From contig JAWZYU010000131.1 in the NCBI GenBank assembly GCA_038380435.1, positions 124,001-188,000 of the forward strand: a stretch of 64,000 nucleotides of DNA. Reading direction: 5' to 3'. This DNA comes from Ryuthela nishihirai (taxonomy: Eukaryota; Arthropoda; Arachnida; Araneae; Heptathelidae). The position numbers and the translations under genes are program-made. The notes beneath the pieces are model-generated. The model made no database searches and was not told where the DNA came from. It saw nothing but the letters and a program-made list of their open reading frames with translations. Shown here one piece after another: positions 1-10,608 of this stretch (positions are counted from its first letter, which is position 1; each line of letters opens with the position of its first letter).

Positions 1-324
1 ACTGTGGCCTCCAACAACAATATCCACCATCTCACATGTCTCGTGATAACTCATCTGATGTATCATCTATGAAAGCACGTGGAACGTACATAAACTTAGT
101 GATAACTTTAGATCGAAAAGAATCTATTCGATAAGCCTAATTCCCTTTAGAAAAATGGTTCCTGATCTCCAGTATGCGTGAAAGTTAAGGTAATTTTGTA
201 ACGTATATGTGTTTCTTTTTATCGCGAAACCTGCAACTGTGCTTATAAAAACTGTTAGTAATTAACAAGTGTTTAAACCGTGTTTGCATTCTTATCATCT
301 GTTCGTGGATGGGGGATTTGACTC

Positions 325-520
325 AATAAGAAGCACCCCAGGCTCGCAATCTGCAGTTCCCAGGTTCAAGTCCCAGCTGGGTCAGAGTTGAGTTCTCCCA
401 ACAGTTGTTCCAGTGGGTCTCCTCCCCTAACCTTCTATGAGCCTTTGCGGTCCTTGTGACCTGTCAATTTAACTCATTGTATGCAAAAAATGTGCTGCTC
501 AGAGGTAAAACAACCCAATC
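325..520 (+). repeat. tRNA-derived SINE, family A, copy 1
   Basis: The head has a box-B-like ggttcaagtccc after an anticodon-arm-like stretch, so it is tRNA-derived. It joins a shortened body that ends in the family signature gtgacctg..atttaa..cattgt and ctcagaggtaaaacaaccca. Much of the middle body present in longer copies (for example 30,405-30,770) is missing. Upstream, 1-320 shows nothing I can identify. Confidence 0.8.
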
Positions 521-564
521 AACCCTATGCACGTTAAAGAGCAAACTAGGATGGCTTTGAAAGA

Positions 565-682
565 AGGTTACCCTCTAACAGCTGTCCATTTCCTCTAACC
601 TTCTCCGAGTCCTTGTGACCTGGTCATTTAGCCCATAGTGTGCAAACAAAAGTGCCACTCAGAGGTAAAACAACCCATCTTG
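565..682 (+). repeat. SINE family A tail fragment
   Basis: Only the 3' half of the family A body is present: an aacagctgt..tctaaccttctccgag segment and the terminal ctcagaggtaaaacaaccca. It lies just after the previous copy, in the same orientation, as a head-less second tail. Confidence 0.75.
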
Positions 683-689
683 ACTTCTG

Positions 690-1189
690 TTAAACCATCG
701 GGAGCGAAACTTCCTTCAATTCATAAATGCCCTGATTGTGATTCTCGTTGTGAAGAAATTGTTGAATTTCCTTTAAGCTTAGCTGAATAAAGTACCAATA
801 TATATTTACTGCATTGTTCTGTCTTGTGTTTAGAACAGGCCTCGGCAAACTTATAGCCTGCGAACTACTGATGACCAATAATTTTTTTTTAATAAAAAAG
901 AGTAGAAGAAAAAAAATCCAACAAAAATATCCGGCGAAACGAATTCTCATTAAAATAATTAATTTTATTAAAATTATATTGTTTATGTTTTAGTTTAGAA
1001 TTTTTTGCGTCGATTATACATACGGCACTGATACGGCATATCTTTGGCTTCCCGCTGTTCAACTTTAATTTTGTATGAGGCCATTCGGTTGAAAGGTTTG
1101 TAGAAATTTATGAATTATATAAATCAAATGAAAGCTTCTAAAGGTTCTTCTGTTTTTAATAACAAAGAAAAAAATATAAATATAAACAT
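690..1189. other. AT-rich stretch, nothing recognised
   Basis: AT-rich DNA with long A and T runs. One 86-codon open frame exists on the minus strand (690-950), but it has low-complexity composition and no recognisable motif. Confidence 0.6.
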
Positions 1190-1425
1190 TAAAATAAAAC
1201 TATCTTCTTAAATAAGCCCTAAAAAGAAGAAAATAAACCTAAAGCATATCGACGGTGCAATCAGTCACTGAGTTCGTATTCACTTCAAAGCAAGATAAGG
1301 CAAATCGGCAGCCTATCTTCCTTTGAAGTGAATACGAACTCAGTGACTGATTACACCATCATATGATTTAGTTTTATTTTCTATTTTTTAGGGCGCATAT
1401 AAGAAGTTATTTTTAAAGTTTTTTA
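1190..1425. repeat. Fold-back (MITE-like) element
   Basis: Inner arms 1,254-1,297 and 1,314-1,357 are inverted copies of 44 bp with two mismatches around a 16-nt loop. The inverted similarity continues outward imperfectly (gccctaaaaa near 1,216 opposite ttttttaggg near 1,390), giving arms of roughly 100 bp. No ORF is present. It could be a non-autonomous fold-back transposon; the target duplication is not clear. Confidence 0.7.
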
Positions 1426-1479
1426 TTTTTCAAGAAATTTTATTAAATGCCTATCTGACAGAGGGGAAACTATTATACT

Positions 1480-1745
1480 GCAATTGCATTTCTGTCTTTT
1501 GCCCCCCCCTCTCTCTCCCCCATCTATTTTTGTCTATATCCGGGTCTGAACACGAGTAATCCAAAGCAACAAAACCGATTCACTCTACGCAAAAAAAAAG
1601 TCTGAGATGTGTCAAGATGAGTTTGCAAAAGTTAACTAATTTTTAAGCCGTTAGAACCTATAAAGATCAATCTTCCGCCCCCCTCCCCCTTTATTATTGT
1701 TTCTTAGATCCGGGCCTGCGCAGTAGCATATAGGACACATCGTTT
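1480..1745 (-). repeat. Two copies of a G-run / cccggat dispersed motif
   Basis: On the minus strand both copies (about 1,495-1,550 and 1,675-1,725) read cagacccggat or caggcccggatct, then an A-rich spacer, then a ggggga.gggggg run. The same arrangement recurs near 18,793, 28,425 and 63,605. Confidence 0.5.
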
Positions 1746-1849
1746 CGCAAACTCAGAAGAAATATCAAGAGAGGAATTACAAAACCGGAATGCATACACA
1801 ACGGACATTCAGCGGTCTCATTCAGTGAATTGGTTCGATCCAGAAATCA

Positions 1850-2480
1850 ATCGGTGCCTTCGATACCTCTTGATTTCTGGGTCTTTATTCCGACCCCTAT
1901 TTCACCTCGAATGCAATGCCGGATCCGAAAACTCTCTTCATTCCTGAGTTCTACTTCCGGAAATAGCCCTATTCACCAATTTCTAGCTCACCAACACTGA
2001 TACATTGAAATTTGACATTTGACCTCGAAGGACCCATCGTATCCAAAAGTTGGCATGATTTCTGATATCTACGATAAGGAACGTTTATACAAAAGCTCAA
2101 ACTCTTGCTTTGAAATCCATAATATTTATTTCGTATAATTTTATTTTAGCCCATATTTTATGTCCGAACTAAAACTAGATTAAAAAAATCAATTATAAAA
2201 TCTTATTCCATATAGAATATCATTTTGACTTTTCCTGTTCAGTGGAATATTTTAGATTGTAAAACTCTATTAAAGCCTTATCCTCAGACAGCCCCAAAAA
2301 TTAAATCGTTGGTAAACATCTACAGACGGACATTCTCCGACATGTCGTTCAAGTTTTGGCCGCTAAGTGACTTTGAACGCCACACCCGAGATCAAAATTT
2401 AGATTTTTCCTGAGCTCTACGACCCGGATTACCTCTAGGTAAATGTTTTCAGAGCTCTACCAATTCTGCATCATAATTAG
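1850..2480. repeat. Degenerate dispersed repeat with a TTTGACCTCGAAGGACCC core
   Basis: Around 2,015-2,070 the sequence has a tttgacctcgaaggaccc core, then atatctacga. Related phrases recur nearby (cctgagctctac, ccaatttctagctc) and again at 4,320-4,700. No coding capacity is recognised; the 62-codon frame at 2,225-2,413 has no motif. Confidence 0.45.
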
Positions 2481-2539
2481 AATTAGCGTAATTCCTTGTC
2501 ACTCTATCAATATATATATATATTGGATGTTAACGTGAC

Positions 2540-2905
2540 CTGCTATGCCACAGCTGGGTAGCGCGCCAGGCTTGTAATTTGCAATTCCCAGGTTCGAGTC
2601 CTGTCTGTACCAGCGTTCAGATTTATCACCACAACACTCCGCGCTCTACCCCTGGTAAGTTGGGGACACCGAAGGGCTTGGAAAGGCTGCTGTTCATCGG
2701 ATGGGATCCCAAGATCGCCATATCCTGTGCACATTAAAGAACACACAGGATGGCCTTGACGGGAGGCCATCCTGTGTGTCTTGACGGGAGGCTCTCCCCG
2801 AAACCTTCTCTGAGACCTCGGAATGATGATTCTAAGAGCTCTCGGGATTCTTGTGACCTGGTCCTTTAACCAATTGTGTGCTCAGAGGTAAAACAACCCA
2901 ACCGA
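2540..2905 (+). repeat. SINE family A, near full length
   Basis: A tRNA-like head with a ggttcgagtcc box B is followed by the family A body (gggcttggaaaggc, catcggatggga, cacattaaagaacacac, gtgacctggtc) and the end ctcagaggtaaaacaaccca. The body contains a short local duplication, ccttgacgggaggc, near 2,754 and 2,780. Confidence 0.85.
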
Positions 2906-2934
2906 GAGATGATATTTTCCCCCAATAAGAATTC

Positions 2935-3105
2935 CGGTGGTTGAGTGGTTAGCGCTCTTACTTGCTGATCACAGAAACCTAGGTTCGAGCACTGGATAAG
3001 GTACGGTTGTTTATGTCCCGTGTTGTCTTTCTGCTGAGGTCTCACCTTCCTCACAGTCTTTTCTATGGCAATTATACTGGCAAGTGAAAAAAGAAAAAAT
3101 ATCTC
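2935..3105 (+). repeat. tRNA-derived SINE, family B
   Basis: The head reads ccggtggttgagtggttagcg, with gatcacagaaacctaggttcgagcac as its box-B region. The family B body follows: tttctgctgaggtctcaccttcctcacag and a degenerate tactgg. The usual cagctgcttgagggg tail is absent. Confidence 0.75.
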
Positions 3106-3690
3106 CATATTCTATCCCTTGCCGAGAAAGGGTACATCATTGGGCTTGGAAAGGCCGCCGTTTGTCTGATGAGACGTAGAGCCAAGGTTCCGTGTTTAGA
3201 AGAGTCATTCCCTGATCACTCAGGATGGATTAACGAGAAGTTTCCACCTGTCTCCTAAAGGCTATCCAATCGATATCATTTTTCCTTACCCATCTCTAAA
3301 CCTTTGTGGACCTTGTGACTGATCATTTAACCCAATTATGTGTCAGAAAGTGCTGATTAGATGTAAAGTCACCGAGACCATTGCCCAATCTTAATTCGAA
3401 TGTCCGCAGGGACTTGGAAAATGCAACTGCATGTTGCAGAGAAGCAATCACTGATTTAAGTAGCAACCGGTTCCTTTGAATTGTGCGTTTCATTCTTCCA
3501 TTAACAATTAAACGATTGGGGGGAGGGCAGGCTCAGTAGCCAGGATCCTGATCTGCAGTTTCCAAGTTTGATTCCTAAAAAGGTTGATAGTTTTCGCTGC
3601 TAACCTCCAATCTGCCCTAGGTGGAAATGGGACCCCACTGAACTTTGAAAGGCCAACGTTTGTCGGACGAACCGTCAGGTCTCATCAGTG
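3105..3690 (+). repeat. Degenerate SINE family A pieces
   Basis: The part at 3,120-3,380 is a family A body without a head (gggcttggaaaggccgccgttt, gtgactgatcatttaaccca). The part at 3,520-3,680 is a degraded head plus early body (gatctgcagtttccaag, tgaactttgaaaggccaacg). Confidence 0.6.
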
Positions 3691-4240
3691 TGTACCAGAT
3701 TTATGGTGATCCAAATTATAACAGTATGTATCAAAAAGGCATCCATGACGCCTCTACCAACAAAACATTTGTCAGTTATGTTTCTTTTAATTGCGAAACA
3801 ATATTGAAAAAAAGGAATGCGTATTTTCTTTCCTAAGTGCGAAAGATTCTCAGCATTAAGAGATTTACAGTCAAACATTAATCAATTTTGTGCAAAATTT
3901 AAATGTAATGTTCTTCTTTGTCAGTATTCCGTATGTATTATTTCAATTGGCAAATTATGGTGAAATGGTTATCTTGAATTTGACGAACATGAAAATACAG
4001 TTACAGGGTATGAAATTCTCGAAAAGGTCAGAAAACGTTAACCCATTGTGGTTCAAAGATCTCATTCAACTTACATCCCATTTTAATAACCGTAGCTTGA
4101 ATTTAAATTGGAGCACTTTAATAAACGTATAATTTCTTTTGAAATTATCTGTGGTTCATTTTAACATTGTTTCCATTTTAAAGAGGCTTTTCTAGTTATT
4201 ATAATAGTTAAAATTAGGTTATCCATTCCCATTCCACCTC
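3691..4240. other. AT-rich unassigned sequence
   Basis: Short open frames on both strands (60-80 codons) have no recognisable motif. I see no splice-like structure, RNA gene or repeat here. Confidence 0.5.
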
Positions 4241-4720
4241 ATTCAGTCACAATCAGCTATGCCGAAAGCTGTCCCTTCCTTTCTGTCCTCTGGAATAGGA
4301 ATATGAAAATATTGCTCTCCAGCACTAGTACATCGAATTTGACCTTTGACCTCCACGGACCCATCACATCCAAAATTTGAGGTAATGTCTGATATCTACG
4401 ATTCAAATTACCCTCAGGCACCAATTTTTAGCCCTCTAACACTGGTCGATTCATGCTTCACCTTTGACCTCGAAGGAACCCAGCGCATCCACATTTTCCC
4501 ATTTGTGAGATCTCAGACTCAAAATACCCCCAAGTACCAATTTTTAGCTCTCTAGCAATGAAAGATCTGAAGTTGACCTTTGAGCTCGAAGGACTCTCCA
4601 GATCCGGATTTTTGTATCCATCTACAACATGAAACACCCCTAAGACCCAATTTCCACGTTTCTGAAGATCTTTCTCCACAAACTCCACAACTTCAATTCA
4701 TGACAACGGTTAGTTATTTA
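4240..4720. repeat. Degenerate tandem repeat, period near 115 bp
   Basis: Three imperfect units each contain tttgacct(c)cgaaggac and caatttttagc(t)ctct, at about 4,335, 4,460 and 4,575. It is the same family as 1,850-2,480. The even spacing, not any motif, is what opens frames of 68-76 codons on both strands. Confidence 0.55.
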
Positions 4721-5500
4721 GAAATTCTCTTCAGTACTTGCCTCGAAAAATTACCATCATATTGTAAAGGTAACTTCACTCAGTAGGAATCTTCCCCTAA
4801 ATGATTGGTTTTTTTACCCTTTAGGAATTTTACACTCTATTGTAATCTCTTAGTGGTCTCAAGGGTTCGAATCCCCAAACCCCCTCCAAAGGCTAAGAGA
4901 AACAGAAACATTGTACAGTTCCATTGAATTATGCTTAGTCACCCCCCTTTGTCAATATCTGGTTCTTGGTGTCTCCCTTACTTAACCAGTCGTTTTTTAA
5001 GGTTTTATTACCAAATTCATACTACTGTAAAATACGTTTCGAAATTTCTTAACAGAAGTATCTTCTTTTTAGAAATTTTAACGCTATTTAAATGCAATTG
5101 CTATGAAAATTTGCTTTTCTGTTCAGTGCGTTTTCATTTAGCGTTTTACAGAAATTGGAAAAGTTGATGAATTTTCAATCATACAGGTTTATAGATTATT
5201 TTCCATAATGACCTTTGTGAAATTTGTATTTTAAGAACGAAACAATTGGATATCTAGTTTAATGAAAATGAATGTCAAAAAGTGAAGTCTGATATAATAT
5301 TCCAACGAATGTGATAAAAATGAAATGCGTTTAATAACCAGATCAGTCTGCTCTGGCAGCCCTCCCCTTCGGTTCCCCAACAGAAGTACATTACCAATCT
5401 TCTGTTAGGTACTAACAGCTTGCAATACGAGAAGCGGGGTAGGACATTAGATTGCTAAAATAGGGCAAGGCTCTTACCCTATTAAAGTTTAGCAAACATT
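4721..5500. other. Unassigned AT-rich sequence
   Basis: No repeat or gene recognised. Short open frames such as 4,931-5,167 are motif-free. Near 5,440-5,490 the sequence has a short imperfect inverted repeat around tagggcaaggctcttaccct. Confidence 0.45.
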
Positions 5501-5511
5501 CGCAGGCCGGG

Positions 5512-5527
5512 GGCCCTAAAAAGGACC
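5512..5527 (-). terminator. Histone-type mRNA 3' stem-loop
   Basis: On the minus strand the sequence is GGTCCT-TTTT-AGGGCC, a 6-bp stem with one G-U pair and a 4-nt U-rich loop. It is preceded by aaaaaataaAC and followed by CCCC. It matches the metazoan histone mRNA 3' stem-loop (GGYYCTTTTYAGRRCC) and lies about 114 nt after the stop of the kinase tail. A purine-rich downstream element is not obvious. Confidence 0.6.
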
Positions 5528-5641
5528 GTTTATTTTTTAAAGATAACTACTAACCACCTTTTATCTTTGCCACTGATTCTTATGATAAATAAAACAATCT
5601 TTTTTGACTCTTTTCCTTTCCATGGACCAAGAGGTCTCTTT

Positions 5642-6894
5642 TCATTCCATCACGAACGTGCCAGGTGTGCAACAACAAAATAATCTTGAAATTCTGTTTC
5701 GTATCTTCCTCTTCCTTGAAATCCATTGGCGTGTTCTATTCCTAAAGCTTACACGAGAGGAAGGGAATTCACTCTCGCACTGCTCCTGTTCTTCCTTCAC
5801 TTTGCTGGTATTTTCTGGGGAAGACCTCTGCGTTGACAGGCAGGAAAAGTAACTCTCACACTGCTCCTCAATTTCCTTCAGTTGGCTGCTTGGTGAACTC
5901 TGAGTCGTCAGGCAGGTGAAATATCTTTCTTGAACCAGATCATCTGTTATTCCACTTCCGGTGATTTCCTTGTGATCCCTTTTCGATTGTTCTTCTTCAC
6001 ATTCCTTCTGGTCACAAGGATCACAAGGAACCGGGAACACGGAGGAAGTTGTAGAGCTTCACCTGCACCAAGTCTCTCTGTTGGATCTAAATGCAGTAAA
6101 CATCCCATAAACTTCTTGAACTCTTCGGCAGTCTGAGATTCCACGACAGAACATGGATTCGCTTCCCTTAGTATTTCCAGCAAAGGGTGGCTTTGCATTA
6201 TACCGCTGAGGACAGGCAATAGGTGCTCGTCAAAGCTGAGTGGCTGTGGCGAGTGCATATCTGCACTGATGTTATGCCGAAAGTCCATAGCTCGACGGTT
6301 ACTGCTTTAATACGACCGCGAAATTTTTTTGAAGTCAGTTCTGGAGGCTTGTGACTGAAGCCGACGCCAATCCGTTTTCTAGCAGTACAGTCTATTTCTG
6401 TCAATAATGTGAAGTCCGTGAGGATGGCACTATCAGAGATGTCATCAATAAGTATGTTCCCTTCTTTAATATCCATGTGGCACAAACCGCAGCCGTGGAG
6501 ATGGCTGAGAGCTTTCAAAACATCCCCCCCCCCCCACGTATTTTTTTTATCTTTCGAGACAATTCGGATCAGTAAAAAACACCCAATCGTGTATCGTGTA
6601 GAAGATGTCTCTCTTCATCAGTGGCATCACGAATGCTCGACTCTCTCCTATCAGTGGCAAAGTTACATAGAGTGGTATGATGTTCGGATGTTTAAGATGT
6701 GACCAGTAGAGATCCTCGCCTGGGGACGGGCATGCAACAACTTTCACTGCAACTCTCCTGTTCACTTTTCTGTCGAGTATCTGGAGAACAATTCCAAATC
6801 CTCCTTCACCCAGGCGGCGTACATAGACAAAATCCGGATGATTTTTCAGATGTTCTATAGACGTATAAATCAAGTTTGCACTTTCAGCACGCAT
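5642..6894 (-). pseudogene. Frameshifted serine/threonine protein kinase with Cys-rich tail
   Basis: The minus strand encodes a protein-kinase fold in several frames. The first segment, from the ATG at 6,894, has a glycine loop GEGGFG (residues 29-34), the ATP lysine in VAVK (residue 51) and a hinge-like AFVMPLM. After a shift near 6,530, beside an A run and an 11-G run, comes LCHMDIKEGN: the catalytic loop with HMD for HRD, keeping Asp, Lys and Asn. Then LTDFT stands where DFG is expected, and KPPE where APE is. A second shift near 6,240 leads into the C-lobe (LDPTERLGAGEAL). A third near 6,045 leads into a tail with two copies of a ~25-residue unit (YFTCLTTQ.., YFSCLSTQ..), a basic stretch and RLFCCC before the stop. 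Frames are broken at least three times, so it is a pseudogene unless introns or base errors explain them. Subfamily unassigned; a MAP3K-like or virus-derived kinase is possible. Confidence 0.75.
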
Positions 6895-7261
6895 TTTAGT
6901 CGCTATAAATCAGCAAAATAGGTTACTTGCCTCAGCATGTGTTCATGAGAAGTGAAATTCTTTTTCAGTTTAACCGCCAATTCGAATGATGCGTTTTGTT
7001 GCGTCTTTTGATCAACGACAAGTACATTGTTTACGCTGTGATGTTCTATCGACGTCACCTTCGATCTTTCGTTCCATTTAATTGTTCAAACTGGATGCCA
7101 GATAACTTAAAAAAACTAATGTTCTAATAAATAAAAAAAACTCGCGAAATTTATTCAACTGGAATTATGATTATTTTGTGAAGATGGATATTTACATCAA
7201 CGACAAAAAAAAACAATGGCTTTTTAAAGCATAAAGAAAACACAGAGTTGCTATTAATTCA
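6895..7261. other. Upstream flank of the kinase relic
   Basis: No repeat or gene recognised. Read on the minus strand, ttgctgatttatag precedes the kinase ATG by about 13 nt and resembles a 3' splice site, but no upstream exon is evident. Confidence 0.4.
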
Positions 7262-7318
7262 GTAGACCTCTGTGGCAAGCAGCTGCTTGAGGGGGTATTT
7301 ATTTTTTTTATTTTTAAA
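7262..7318 (+). repeat. SINE family B tail fragment
   Basis: It contains cctctgtggcaagcagctgcttgagggg and then a T-rich tail, the same 3' end as the copy at 19,088-19,310. Confidence 0.75.
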
Positions 7319-7434
7319 GTATCACTGGAAACGACCCGTACACATGGGGCTCAAAAAACATTGGTTTTTTGCAGTGGGATTATTTAAATGTTGGGGATTA
7401 CTTAGCTTTGTAGTTTAACATTGACTCTCTGAAA

Positions 7435-7490
7435 AAGATACATCGAGAACAAAAGTTTATTTTTATAAACTTTTGTTCTCGATGTATCTT
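7435..7490. repeat. Perfect 26-bp inverted repeat (hairpin)
   Basis: Arms 7,435-7,460 and 7,465-7,490 are exact reverse complements separated by TTTT. The arm begins aagatacatcgagaac. No mismatch is seen. It is not inside a recognisable gene or transposon. Confidence 0.9.
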
Positions 7491-8424
7491 ATATGATTAT
7501 TTTGACTCACTGGGACCAAAGTTATGACAGGAAATTGGACAAAATTTAAAACTTTTTTTATTACGAACAGCACGGAAGGGGAGGGGGACATATATTTCGA
7601 AAGTTCATTTTAAAATGCGCATTACAATGGGCAGTGAGGGGGGATTCTTATATGACCTATTCAGCTTCTACTCGGCTGGAATAATATCTGCAATTAACTT
7701 TGCTTCTCAAGGCTTCTCTGAATGAATATGTAGGATTTTTATTTTAAAACTAGTATCAAGGAATAACACTTATAGAAAATTATTAACGAACTTCAAGTAC
7801 TGATATGCCGAAACTGTACAAGTCACTTGAGATTATACGTCTAAGTCGTGCTTTCATTGGGATGACTGTAACCGATTTCGCTGTTTTTCGTATATATTTC
7901 AAAATATAAATTTATTAAAAAGAAAATTCCAATAATACGCATACCTTATAGTTTTATTCTAAGAAGAAATCATTTCCTCTTAACGAAGAATAGACAAATT
8001 CGCATGATCGTAGTTTTATTCTCCCTGCCTCATACCCTATATGGCGAATCAGGTGTAACACGACTGGAATGTGGATAAAGGATAGAACTGACCTCGAATC
8101 TAAGAGTGCAAATCCCTGTGCTAAGGACCCTGTGCAACGTCTTTCACAATGTGTGTTAATTTTATCTATTTGTTAGTTGCGTGCGATTTCTGAATTTTCA
8201 TGTTTATGTTATGAATTGAACGTGCAGTTTCTACGTGTTTTACGCGATAGTCGAAGGTTGCTGATACTGTGGCTTTAGCCACACTTAACAGGTAGGGATT
8301 GGATTGCTAATAAATCAGCCCGTTCATTAGCAACAATTATGAAAACAGTTGCGTTTCCTGATTTAGATGGCACATATTCAATGAAAGATATAAAAGGTCA
8401 CATTGGGGAAACAAATAATCGTCA
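7491..8424. other. Unassigned sequence
   Basis: AT-rich, with no gene or repeat family recognised. The 60-codon plus-strand frame at 8,339-8,521 overlaps the tRNA-like stretch below and has no motif. Confidence 0.4.
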
Positions 8425-8471
8425 GATGGTGCATGTATCTGGAGAGTTGCAGATTCGAATCCCGCACCATC
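8425..8471 (+). other. tRNA-like fragment (47 nt)
   Basis: A 7-bp acceptor-like pairing (gatggtg with caccatc) encloses a T-arm-like ttgcagattcgaatcccgc. At 47 nt it is too short for a complete tRNA and no anticodon arm is seen. It may be a tRNA relic or SINE head fragment. Confidence 0.3.
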
Positions 8472-8703
8472 GGCAATATTTTCTTTCACGTAAGTATTTA
8501 TTGAATTCTATATATCTATAGGTGTTCTACGTATTTAATAATAATAATTATTTCGTAGTATCTATACATTTCTGGAGTATCTCAGACCATACTTAATTTT
8601 TTTATACAAAGCTACATATGCCTGGCAAACTATCCGAGGAACATTGGTGGGTACGAAATGATTTAAAAAGTTTCATTATCTGAGCGAGGAAATTCCGTTC
8701 TTT

Positions 8704-9657
8704 GGTTTAGAAACTTCTGACGTGGAGACGGATGTTCATACGGGATCTCGAAATGTGTCCATTTCTTTTCCCTGAAAGAGAGGGAGAAAAATTAAACTGA
8801 AGGGGACTGATAGGAATGATTTTTAGGAGAAACGAAAGCTTGCAACGTGGGGAGGGCCATTTACTCTATATTTTAGAAACTTCTGACGTGGAGATGGATG
8901 TTCATACGGGATCTCGAAATGTGCCCATTTCTTTCCTTCCCTGAAAGAGAGGGAGAAAAATTAAACTGAAGTGGATTTATAGGAGTGATTTTTAGGCGAA
9001 ACGAAAGCTTGCGACGTGTGGAGGGCCGTCTACTCTATATTTTAGAAACTTCTGACATGGAGATGGATGTTCATACGGGATCTCGAAATGTGCCCATTTC
9101 TTTCTTTCCCTGAAAGATACGGAGAAAAATTAAACTGAAGTGGATTCATAGGAGTGATTTTTAGGCGAAACGAAAGCTTGCGACGTGGGGAGGGCCTTCT
9201 ACACTATATTTTAGAAACTTCTGACTTGGAGATGAATGTTCATACGGGATCTCGAAATGTGCCCATTTCTTTCCTTCCCAGAAAGAGAGGGAGAAAAATT
9301 AAACTGAAGTGGATTGATAGGAATGATTTTTAGGCGAAACGAAAGCTTGCGACGTGTGGAGGGCCATCTACTCTATATTTTAGAAACTTCTGACGTGGAG
9401 ATGGATGTTCATACGGGATCTCGAAATGTGCCCATTTCTTTCTTTCCCTGAAAGAGAGGAGAAAAATTAAACTGACGTGGATTGATAGGAGTGATTTTTA
9501 GGCGAAACGAAAGCTTGCGACGTGTGGAGGGCCATCTACACTATATTTTAGAAACCTCTGACGTGGAGATGAATGTTCATACGGGATCTCGAAATGTCTC
9601 CATTTCTTTCCTTCCCAGAAAGAGAGGGAGAAAAATTAACCTGAAGTGGATTGATAG
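8704..9657 (+). repeat. 169-bp tandem array, left part
   Basis: Successive units start at about 8,818, 8,987, 9,156, 9,325 and 9,493 (anchor gatttttaggcgaaacg), giving a 168-169 bp period. Each carries tttagaaacttctgacgtgg, a ttcatacgggatctcgaaatg core and a polypurine agagagggagaaaaatt. The array is cut by the solo LTR and continues at 10,609 and 18,455, ending in a Helitron-like terminus. Confidence 0.9.
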
Positions 9658-10608
9658 TGACGTGAACCCCCCTTTCTTATGAGGGCGGTCCGTCATTAAA
9701 TTTCTGACTCCCTCCCGTTCTATTTTGGCCGTGCTGTTACTTGTGCAGACTTTCGAGAAGGAAACCTCTGCAATAACCCAAACGTGACTCAATCTTGGAA
9801 AAGACAGGGAGGAGTCAGATATTACCATTTAAACATAATTTATTTATAGTACATTGCGAAAAATAAACTTCAGGACCAGGAGTTCCCTTCGGGGAATACA
9901 GCCGAACTTACTAGTTCTCAGGCGATGACCGCCTTTACAATTAGACGCCAAACCGTTTAGGCGAAAGTCTGTTCATGTGGCTGAGCTACCAGCTCTAAAG
10001 TCCAAGTACGGGGCTATTCCCCCAGAACACAGTGGCGGTTAGCAGACTTTGTGGAAAGGATACCAGATTTATGAATGAGGGTGACCCTACCTGTTGGATG
10101 AGGTGGTCGCTGCAGGAGCCTTTGTTGCGAAGATCAGCACTGTCCGTTGAAGGCCCATCGCCTAGGTATAGCTAGACGAAAAATTAAAACAGTTCTAACT
10201 AACTAGGTACATTAAAACCTTGCCGATTCCCGGCCAAGAAAAGACGTCTTCGCTGTCCAAACACATGGAGACAAGTTCTTTCTCTACTCTTGAGCAGTTC
10301 AAAATTGCCGCTTCTCTCCACACCGACCTCTAGCGGTGGTCAGCGTCGTAAGCTGACGCGGGCGCTTGCCATTGGACGTCGGGGGCATCGCTCCGCCTAT
10401 TCGGCCTCTTTGGTGGCGGGTCCGAACTCTGGGTCCGGAAGTTCTTGGCTCCTGGGGCGATGCCGGACACTGGTGTCATCCAGTTGAACTGGTAAGTTCT
10501 TGGAACCGCGATGACTAATCAGGTCTTTGTTCACACTTTGAGAAAAACATATTCAAGGACCTTTTAGCCCAAGTCGTGTCCGCAGGATCAATTCCTGAGG
10601 GCACGACA
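9658..10608 (-). mobile_element. Solo LTR (951 bp)
   Basis: The sequence begins TGACGTGAACCCC and ends GGGCACGACA on the plus strand, so it reads TG...CA on either strand. Its left flank ends in atag and its right flank starts with atag, a 4-bp target duplication. It appears identical to the LTR at 11,120-12,070 and lacks internal sequence. Open frames inside (9,577-9,828 minus, 10,290-10,487 plus) are LTR sequence, not genes. Confidence 0.9.
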
